Assembly: GCA_902492185.1 (NCBI GenBank)
Contig: CABUKY010000010.1
Coordinates: 1 to 28,580, forward strand
DNA length: 28,580 nucleotides
Source: an uncultured Collinsella sp.
GTDB lineage: Bacteria; Actinomycetota; Coriobacteriia; Coriobacteriales; Coriobacteriaceae
Direction of reading: 5' to 3'
The notes below the pieces were generated by a model. It saw only the letters and a list, made by a program, of their open reading frames with translations. It ran no database searches and had not been told where the DNA came from. Position numbers and translations under genes: made by a program. Numbering within the stretch: position 1 is the stretch's first letter; the number at the start of each line of letters is the position of its first letter. Below, in pieces: positions 22,980 through 28,580 of the stretch.

Positions 22980-23937
22980 AGTACTTGAAGAAGCCCTCGC
23001 CCGAGCTTTCGCCCAGCTTGCCTTCGTCGAGCATTTTCTTGAGGACGGAGGCCATGGCCTTAAAGTTGTAGGGCATCATCATCTTTTTGAGCAGCGGGCT
23101 CACCAGGCCCGGGACCTTCTGATACTGCATAACGATGTTGTAGGCCGTCTGGATGCCCACCGTGTCGAACACGCGGAACGGACCCTTGGGAGCGCCGGTG
23201 CCGCGCGTCCACGCGAGGTCGATGCTCTTGGGGTCACTCACGCCCGAGACATACAGGTCAAGGCCCGAAAGCAGCCACGGCACCAGCATGGAATTGAGCA
23301 GGTAGCCGTTCTTTTCCTTGTTGACGGGCAGGGCAAGCATGCGGATATCGTTGGCAAAGTCGACGAGCTCGTCGAAGTAGCGCTTGTCGGTTTGGCTCTG
23401 GGCCATGACCTCGGTCATGTTGTTCTTCCAGATGGAGTTGGCAAAGTGCAGCGACAGGTACTTCTCGGGGCGACCAGTGTACTTGGCAAAGGTGCTCGGC
23501 AGCAGCGTAGAGGAGTTCGTCACGACAACGGTCTTTTGCGGGAGGACCGGGGCGAGCTTCTTGTAGAAGTCGATTTTTGCCTGGGTGTCCTCGGCCATAG
23601 ACTCGATGACCAGGTCGGCGTCGGCCACGGCCTTGGCCAGATCGAGCTCCAGCTTGAGCGTGGAGTAGGCACGCTCGACGGCAGCGAGTGCCGCTTCCTT
23701 GTCGAAGGGCTGGTCGCTGTCGGCGATGCCGGCGCACCACTCGCCCGTGCCGTCCGCCATGCCCTCGATAGCAGCGATGTACTCCGCGCGCACGTGATCA
23801 ATCTTGGGTTGGGTGCGGCCGATGCTGCCCTCGCTGCGCAGCCAGATCGTCACATCAAAGCCGCAGTAGGCTGCCTGAAAGGCAATCTGGCTTCCTAACA
23901 CGCCGCCGCCGGCAACACAAACGGTCTTGTAGCTCAT
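22978..23937 (-). CDS. 3-hydroxyacyl-CoA dehydrogenase family protein
   Basis: 319 residues. NAD-dependent oxidoreductase; the family interconverts 3-hydroxyacyl-CoA and 3-oxoacyl-CoA in beta-oxidation or butyrate-type fermentation. The N-terminal Rossmann fold shows VCVAGGGVLGSQIAFQAA (GxGxxG-like, with Gly-Gly-Gly-Val-Leu-Gly). Next are ADLVIESMAEDTQAKIDFYK (the conserved E), TNSSTLLPST and a catalytic-His region LSLHFANSIWKNNMTEV. The C-terminal helical domain includes NGYLLNSMLVPWL and a closing GESSGEGFFKY, close to the usual ending of the family. The start at 23937 has GAGAGGAC upstream; this site lies in a stem that could hide it. No other beta-oxidation gene is adjacent, so the pathway is not fixed by context. 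Confidence 0.9.
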   Translation of the reverse strand: MSYKTVCVAGGGVLGSQIAFQAAYCGFDVTIWLRSEGSIGRTQPKIDHVRAEYIAAIEGMADGTGEWCAGIADSDQPFDKEAALAAVERAYSTLKLELDLAKAVADADLVIESMAEDTQAKIDFYKKLAPVLPQKTVVVTNSSTLLPSTFAKYTGRPEKYLSLHFANSIWKNNMTEVMAQSQTDKRYFDELVDFANDIRMLALPVNKEKNGYLLNSMLVPWLLSGLDLYVSGVSDPKSIDLAWTRGTGAPKGPFRVFDTVGIQTAYNIVMQYQKVPGLVSPLLKKMMMPYNFKAMASVLKKMLDEGKLGESSGEGFFKY

Positions 23938-23966
23938 AGGAGCAGTCCTCTCTTACGTAATTCCAT
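23934..23966 (-). CDS. Possible 11-codon leader ORF overlapping dehydrogenase start
   Basis: ATG at 23966 opens a frame encoding MELRKRGLLL and ends in TGA, which overlaps the dehydrogenase start as ATGA. It has no clear ribosome binding site of its own. It runs through the 3' arm of the leader hairpin, so its translation would open that hairpin. It may be chance. Confidence 0.3.
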   Translation of the reverse strand: MELRKRGLLL

Positions 23967-23999
23967 AGATGTGTATTTATTCAACCGTAAGAGGACTGC
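23942..23999 (-). promoter_or_regulatory. Leader hairpin that would sequester the dehydrogenase ribosome binding site
   Basis: On the minus strand, 23999-23986 (GCAGTCCTCTTACG) pairs with 23957-23942 (CGTAAGAGAGGACTGC), 14 bp with a two-base bulge and a 28-base AT-rich loop. The 3' arm holds the ribosome binding site GAGAGGA, four bases from ATG. A TATAGA at 24015-24020 is a fair -10, which would place the whole hairpin in the leader. Confidence 0.55.
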
Positions 24000-24066
24000 A
24001 CGCCGGGCATAGGTTCTATAAACGGACGGTAATTTGCGGCGAACGGCTACATCTGTTCATTATCTT

Positions 24067-24237
24067 AGGGTTCCGAGGGCAATTATTGGTGTCACTGAGA
24101 CGTCGTTTTCGGAAGTATGCGGCAAATTCCGGAACCCTTGAGCACACCCCGGTTTTTCGCCAATAAAACAGCAGGTACAGAGATTGGACATATCCGGTGT
24201 GCTCGGCCTATTCAGATTTTGCCGCATACTTCCGAAA
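24067..24237. repeat. Nested intergenic inverted repeat
   Basis: Outer arms of 20 identical bases (24107-24126, TTTCGGAAGTATGCGGCAAA, and its reverse complement at 24218-24237) enclose a second pair (GAGCACACC at about 24141-24149 and GGTGTGCTC at about 24196-24204) at matching distances. A third pair, AGGGTTCCG (24067-24075) and CGGAACCCT (24130-24138), competes with them. The element lies in the 417-base gap between the dehydrogenase and the activase genes. Nothing coding was recognised in the gap apart from the leader ORF. Confidence 0.7.
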
Positions 24238-24286
24238 TCTATGTTCGTAAGGGGTAATAGCTGGGGCGTTTGCGCAACATATGTCC

Positions 24287-24326
24287 AGCAAAAACGGGTG
24301 GTAGCCGGTACGGCCACCACCCGTTT
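24287..24326 (-). terminator. Strong terminator of the dehydratase activase gene
   Basis: An 11-bp perfect stem (AAACGGGTGGT / ACCACCCGTTT, arms 24292-24302 and 24316-24326) is followed on the minus strand by TTTTTGC, counting the stem end. It starts about 30 bases after the stop. Confidence 0.9.
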
Positions 24327-24354
24327 GCCTCATATCTAGCCCATAGCAGGCAAG

Positions 24355-27300
24355 CTACTTCTTAATGCCGCGTCCCAGACGATTGGCGACCGATGCAACG
24401 GCCTCCTCGCTGGCCGGCCCACAGCTCACGCAGCCATCATGGGCACGCATCTGGCCGGTGACCTCGTCCATTGCGAGCGGCGCCACCTTCTCGAGCTTAA
24501 AGCCCTTGCCGGCGCGCATGTTCTCCTTCGCCACGCTGATCATGAGCTTAATGCGGTTGAGCTGGTTGACCTCGGATGCACCGGGGTCGTAGTCCACCGC
24601 GACGATGTTGCTCTCGGGGTGCTGGCGGCGCAGCTCCTTGATCACGGCCTTGCCCACCACGTGGTTGGGCAGGCACGCGAAGGGCTGCGTGCAGATGATG
24701 TTGGGCGCACCGTGATCGATCAGGTCGAGCATCTCGGCCGTGAGCAACCAGCCCTCGCCCATGTTGTTGCACACCGAAAGCACCGTGCGGGCCTTATCGG
24801 CCATGGTGCCGATGCGCTCGGGCGCCTCAAAGCGGCGGGACTTTTCGAGCATCTCTTCCACCGGCGTGCGCATCCAGTCCACGAGCTTGATGAGCGCCTG
24901 CATACCAGCGCGCGTGGTAGCAGAGCTTCCCAGCTCGTCCTTCTGCAGCTCGGCGTTGCTCATAGAGTACAGGAAGAAGTCGAGCAGACCCGGCACCACG
25001 GCCTCGCAGCCCTCGCGCTCGATAACGTCGACCACGTGGTTGTTGGCCGTGGGATGGAACTTGACCAGAATCTCGCCGACCACGCCCACGCGCGGCTTGG
25101 TGCCCTCGCCCACGAGCGGCATGGTGTCGAACGCGCGAATGGCCTCGCGGCACAGCTTGGTGTAGTTGTGCCTGTTGAACTTAGGCGCCAGCTTGCGGGC
25201 GCGCGCCATGTACTCCTCGTAGAGCGCGTTCGCCGCACCGGGCGTAGCCTCGTACGGGCGGCAGCGGTAGAGCATCTGCATCATCACGTCGCCAAAGAGC
25301 ACCGCGTACACGGCCTGCTTAAGCAGCGCCGGCGTAATCTTAAAGCCGGGGTTGTCCTCGCCGAGCGCCACGGCAGAAAGCGAGATCACCGGAATCTCGG
25401 GGTGGCCGCTCTCGCGCAGGGCCTTGCGGATGAGCGCGATGTAGTTGGTGGCACGGCAGCCACCGCCGGTCTGGCTGATGACCACGGCCGTCTTGGACAG
25501 GTCGTACCGACCGCTCTCGATGGCCTCCATAATCTGGCCCGTCACCAGGATCGACGGATAGCAGATGTCGTTGTTCACGTAGCGCAGGCCGGCCTCGACG
25601 GCATCGTGGTCAGTCGAGGGCAGCAGCTCCAAGTTGTAGCCAGCACCACGGAACACCTCTTTGACCAGGTCAAAGTGAATCGGCGCCATCTGCGGGCACA
25701 GGATGGTGTAGCCCTCGTCGCGCATCTGCTCGGTAAAGGGCACCTTGGGCCACGCGGTCGAAGCACTCTCGCGCTGAGCCTCGAACGTGTACTTGCGGCT
25801 CGCGAACGCGGGGGCATCCGTGGAAGGCGCCACCGGCGCGGCATCGCCCTGCTCGTAGGCCTCGCCCGCGGCCGTAGCCTCGGCCAAGCGCTCGGCCTCC
25901 TGGTCCTTGAGCGCCGCCATGAGCGAGCGGATGCGGATGCGCGCGGCGCCCAGGTTGGACACCTCGTCGATCTTGAGCACGGTGTAGATCTTGCCGCTGG
26001 CCTCCAGAATCTCCTGCACCTGGTCGGTGGTCAGAGCGTCCAGGCCGCAGCCGAAAGAGTTGAGCTGGATCAGGTCCAGGTCGTTGCGCATCGTCACAAA
26101 ACGGGCGACGGCGTACAGGCGGCTGTGGTACATCCACTGGTCGACGACGCGAATCGGACGCTCGGGCTTTACCAGATGCGCGAGCGAATCCTCGGTAAAG
26201 ACCGCAAAGCCAAAGCTCGAGATAAGCTCAGGCAGGGCGTGGTTGATCTCGGGGTCATTGTGGTAAGGACGGCCGGCGAGCACAATGCCGTGGCCGCCGT
26301 GGTCCTCGACCCACTTAAGGGCCTCCTCGCCCATGGTCTGGATGTCCTCGTGGAAACGCGCATCGGCCTCAAAAGCAGCGTTGACGGCGGCATCGACCTC
26401 GGAGCGCGTGATCTTGGGTCCACGCACGCGACCGCGACCGGCTTGCGCATCGGCCACGCGGTCGACGGCGAGCACCTGGTACAGACGACGCTTGAGCTCG
26501 GTCTTGTCGTGATACGGCACAAACGGGTACAGGAACTCGATGTTCTGCTCGCGAATCTCGTCGATGTTGAGCGCCAGCGCCGTGGGGTAGCTCATGACGA
26601 TGGGGCAGTTATAGCAGTTGCCAGCCGTCGGATCTTCCTTGCGCTCCCAGCGCACGCACGGCATCCAGATAAAGTCGACGTCACGGTCGATGAGGTTCAT
26701 CACGTGGCCGTGGCCCATCTTGGCCGGATAGCACACGCTCTCGGACGGCATGGACTCGATGCCCGCCTGGTAGGTCTTTTTGCTCGACTGGTCAGACAGC
26801 TGCACGCTAAAGCCCAGGCGCGTGAAGAACGCATGCCAGAAGGGGTAGTTCTCGTACATGTTGAGCGCGCGCGGGATGCCGACGGTGCCGCGCGGGGCCT
26901 CGTCGGGGCTCAGCACCTCGCGGTTAAAGAGCAGCTCGTTTTTCTTTTTAAAGAGGTTGGGGGCCTCGGTCTTTTGCTTTTTGTGGCCGGCGCCCTTCTC
27001 GCAGCGGTTGCCGGTAATGAAGCGCCTGCCGCCGCCAAAGTCGTTGACGGTGAGCTGGCAGTTGTTGGAGCAACGGCCGCAGCGGACATGCTTTTGCGTC
27101 ACGGTGAGGTGCGCGATGTCCTCGGCAGAAAGAATGGTCGAGGTGCCATCGGCGCCGGCGCGATCGCGAGCGAGCAGGGCCGCACCATAGGCTCCCATGC
27201 AGCCGGCGATGTCGGGACGCACGGCATGAACGCCGGTGAGCTGCTCAAATGCGCGAAGCGTGGCGTCGGACATAAAGGTACCGCCCTGGACGATCACCTG

Positions 27301-28580
27301 ACTGCCGATCTCCTTGGGGTCGCGCAGCTTAATGACCTTGAACAGGGCATTCTTGATGACGGAATAGGACAGGCCGGCCGCGATGTCGCCCACCGTGGCG
27401 CCTTCCTTTTGCGCCTGCTTGACGCGCGAGTTCATAAAGACTGTGCAGCGACTGCCCAGGTCGACGGGGGCCTTGGCATGGATGGCGGCATCGGCGAACG
27501 CGCGCACGTCCATGTTCATAGACACGGCGAAGCTCTCGATAAAGCTACCGCAACCCGACGAGCAAGCCTCGTTGAGCATGATGTGCTCAATCACGCCGTC
27601 CTTCACGCGCAGGCACTTCATGTCCTGGCCGCCAATGTCCAGAATGAACTCGACGCCGGGCAGGAACGCCTTGGCGCCGCGCAGGTGCGCGACGGTCTCG
27701 ATCTCGCCGGAATCGGCCTTGAGGGCCTCGATGAGCAGCGCCTCGCCGTAGCCCGTGGTGGTCACGTGGCCAATGGTGCAGCCGGCGGGGATGTGGTTGT
27801 AGAAATCGGCCATGATGACCTTGGCCGTGCCCAGGATGTCACCGTTGTTGTTGCCGTACCAAGTGTGCAACAGCTGGCCGTCCTCGCCCACGAGTGCAGC
27901 CTTCATGGTAGTGGAGCCGGCGTCGATACCGATGAACACGCGGCCGGTGTAGCCGTCGAGCTTGCCCTTGGGGACGACTTCCTGGTCGTGGCGGGTCTTG
28001 AACTCGGCAAAGTCCTCGTCGGTGGCAAAGAGCGGATCCAGGCGCTCGACCTCGGCACCCTGTGTGTCACCCAAGCTGTCGATGGCATCGATGAGCTGCG
28101 GGAACGTGCTGAGCTTGTTGGACTCGTGCGCCATGGCGGCGCCGCTCGCCACAAACAGGTGAGCGTTTTGGGGCACAATGCGGTGCTCCTCGTCCAGGTT
28201 GAGCGTGAGGTAGAAGCGGTGGCGCAGCTCGGAGAGGTACTGCAGCGGGCCGCCCAAGAAGGCGACGTTGCCGCGGATGGGACGGCCGCATGCCAGACCC
28301 GAGATGGTCTGGGTCACGACGGCCTGGAAGATGGAGGCAGCCACGTCCTCGGGGCGGGCGCCCTCGTTGAGCAGCGGCTGCACGTCGGTCTTGGCAAAAA
28401 CGCCGCAGCGGCTGGCGATGGGATAGATGGTGGTGGCGTTGGCCGCGAGCTCGTTGAGGCCGCTCGCGTCGGTGTGCAGCAGGGTTGCCATCTGGTCGAT
28501 GAACGCGCCCGTGCCGCCGGCGCAGGTGCCGTTCATGCGCTGCTCGATGCCGTTGTCGAAGTAGATGATCTTCGCGTCCT
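24355..28580 (-). CDS. 2-hydroxyacyl-CoA dehydratase activase fusion protein (5' end outside window)
   Basis: At least 1408 residues; the frame is open to the window edge, so the start is missing. The ATG at 28536 is internal to the activase motif region (FDNGIEQRMNGTCAGGTGAF) and is not the start. Order: the C-terminal part of a first BadF/BcrA-type ATPase domain; a complete second one, with VFIGIDAGSTTMKAAL, then FILDIGGQDMKCLRV and NEACSSGCGSFIE; a four-Cys segment (VRCGRCSNNCQLT and a later Cys); DUF2229 (GIPRALNMYENYPFWHAFF, ESVCYPAKMGHGHV); and a HgdB/FldI-like C-terminal part with CPQMAPIHFDLV, NDICYPSILVTGQ and ISQTGGGCRATNYIALIRKA. Activases use ATP and a [4Fe-4S] cluster held between two subunits to fire an electron into 2-hydroxyacyl-CoA dehydratases. 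A fused protein of this type is widespread in anaerobes, but its substrate is unknown. It is followed by a strong terminator. Confidence 0.93.
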   Translation of the reverse strand, partial: DAKIIYFDNGIEQRMNGTCAGGTGAFIDQMATLLHTDASGLNELAANATTIYPIASRCGVFAKTDVQPLLNEGARPEDVAASIFQAVVTQTISGLACGRPIRGNVAFLGGPLQYLSELRHRFYLTLNLDEEHRIVPQNAHLFVASGAAMAHESNKLSTFPQLIDAIDSLGDTQGAEVERLDPLFATDEDFAEFKTRHDQEVVPKGKLDGYTGRVFIGIDAGSTTMKAALVGEDGQLLHTWYGNNNGDILGTAKVIMADFYNHIPAGCTIGHVTTTGYGEALLIEALKADSGEIETVAHLRGAKAFLPGVEFILDIGGQDMKCLRVKDGVIEHIMLNEACSSGCGSFIESFAVSMNMDVRAFADAAIHAKAPVDLGSRCTVFMNSRVKQAQKEGATVGDIAAGLSYSVIKNALFKVIKLRDPKEIGSQVIVQGGTFMSDATLRAFEQLTGVHAVRPDIAGCMGAYGAALLARDRAGADGTSTILSAEDIAHLTVTQKHVRCGRCSNNCQLTVNDFGGGRRFITGNRCEKGAGHKKQKTEAPNLFKKKNELLFNREVLSPDEAPRGTVGIPRALNMYENYPFWHAFFTRLGFSVQLSDQSSKKTYQAGIESMPSESVCYPAKMGHGHVMNLIDRDVDFIWMPCVRWERKEDPTAGNCYNCPIVMSYPTALALNIDEIREQNIEFLYPFVPYHDKTELKRRLYQVLAVDRVADAQAGRGRVRGPKITRSEVDAAVNAAFEADARFHEDIQTMGEEALKWVEDHGGHGIVLAGRPYHNDPEINHALPELISSFGFAVFTEDSLAHLVKPERPIRVVDQWMYHSRLYAVARFVTMRNDLDLIQLNSFGCGLDALTTDQVQEILEASGKIYTVLKIDEVSNLGAARIRIRSLMAALKDQEAERLAEATAAGEAYEQGDAAPVAPSTDAPAFASRKYTFEAQRESASTAWPKVPFTEQMRDEGYTILCPQMAPIHFDLVKEVFRGAGYNLELLPSTDHDAVEAGLRYVNNDICYPSILVTGQIMEAIESGRYDLSKTAVVISQTGGGCRATNYIALIRKALRESGHPEIPVISLSAVALGEDNPGFKITPALLKQAVYAVLFGDVMMQMLYRCRPYEATPGAANALYEEYMARARKLAPKFNRHNYTKLCREAIRAFDTMPLVGEGTKPRVGVVGEILVKFHPTANNHVVDVIEREGCEAVVPGLLDFFLYSMSNAELQKDELGSSATTRAGMQALIKLVDWMRTPVEEMLEKSRRFEAPERIGTMADKARTVLSVCNNMGEGWLLTAEMLDLIDHGAPNIICTQPFACLPNHVVGKAVIKELRRQHPESNIVAVDYDPGASEVNQLNRIKLMISVAKENMRAGKGFKLEKVAPLAMDEVTGQMRAHDGCVSCGPASEEAVASVANRLGRGIKK

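Noticed and set aside
24268..24281. Third near-copy of the TTGCGCAA palindrome
   Set aside because: Only the 8-base core matches the pair at 4822 and 20968, and it lies 3' of both neighbouring minus-strand genes.

Overview
The window reads as chromosomal DNA of a high-G+C Gram-positive anaerobe. Collinsella or a close relative (Coriobacteriia) fits best. The grounds are AGGAG-type ribosome binding sites, a sortase-type surface protein, the amaP-DUF2273-Asp23 envelope-stress operon, and a giant 2-hydroxyacyl-CoA dehydratase activase fusion typical of gut anaerobes. The taxon is an inference from gene content and composition; no rRNA gene is present. I found no tRNA, CRISPR array, prophage or intact insertion sequence.

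Layout. 1-271: a terminator and a long inverted repeat. 272-3541: two divergent hydrolases, an amidohydrolase-3 enzyme (-) and an M20 amidohydrolase (+), with a terminator after the latter. 3648-6255 (-): three small membrane-protein genes, two with an N-terminal zinc ribbon. 6406-7428 (-): a YitT-family membrane protein. 7633-9114 (-): the operon amaP, DUF2273, Asp23. 9282-10088 (-): yebC. 10254-12437 (-): a large DUF6020-like membrane protein. 12518-15354 (-): lgt, a NifU-like scaffold, a dCMP deaminase and coaX. 15546-17249 (+): an OPT-family transporter. 17450-20902 (-): a 1150-residue coiled-coil surface protein with a central CAP domain and a LAQTG sorting signal. 21211-22350 (+): a DUF389 membrane protein. 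22420-22899 (-): a 5'-truncated arylsulfotransferase remnant. 22978-23937 (-): a 3-hydroxyacyl-CoA dehydrogenase. 24355-28580 (-): the dehydratase activase fusion, cut by the window edge.

How the genes fit together. Most are housekeeping or cell-envelope genes: Lgt makes lipoproteins, the AmaP/Asp23 set forms an envelope stress complex, and CoaX starts CoA synthesis. The hydrolases, the OPT transporter, the dehydrogenase and the dehydratase activase suit peptide and amino-acid fermentation.

The less ordinary content is regulatory or repetitive. (1) A run of nine G in the surface-protein gene sits just after the signal peptide, and loss or gain of one G reaches a stop codon almost at once, as expected of a phase-variable switch. 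(2) Four palindromes with different stems share a GGGGAC-containing loop, and each overlaps or lies within three bases of a stop codon, always in the sense of the mRNA. (3) A leader hairpin would hide the ribosome binding site of the dehydrogenase gene and overlaps an 11-codon upstream ORF. (4) A 15-base sequence containing a 12-base palindrome recurs upstream of two distant genes. (5) Two larger intergenic inverted repeats, at 188-254 and 24067-24237, look like small dispersed elements. I saw no complete unknown multi-gene system; points 1 to 3 are the most worth following.
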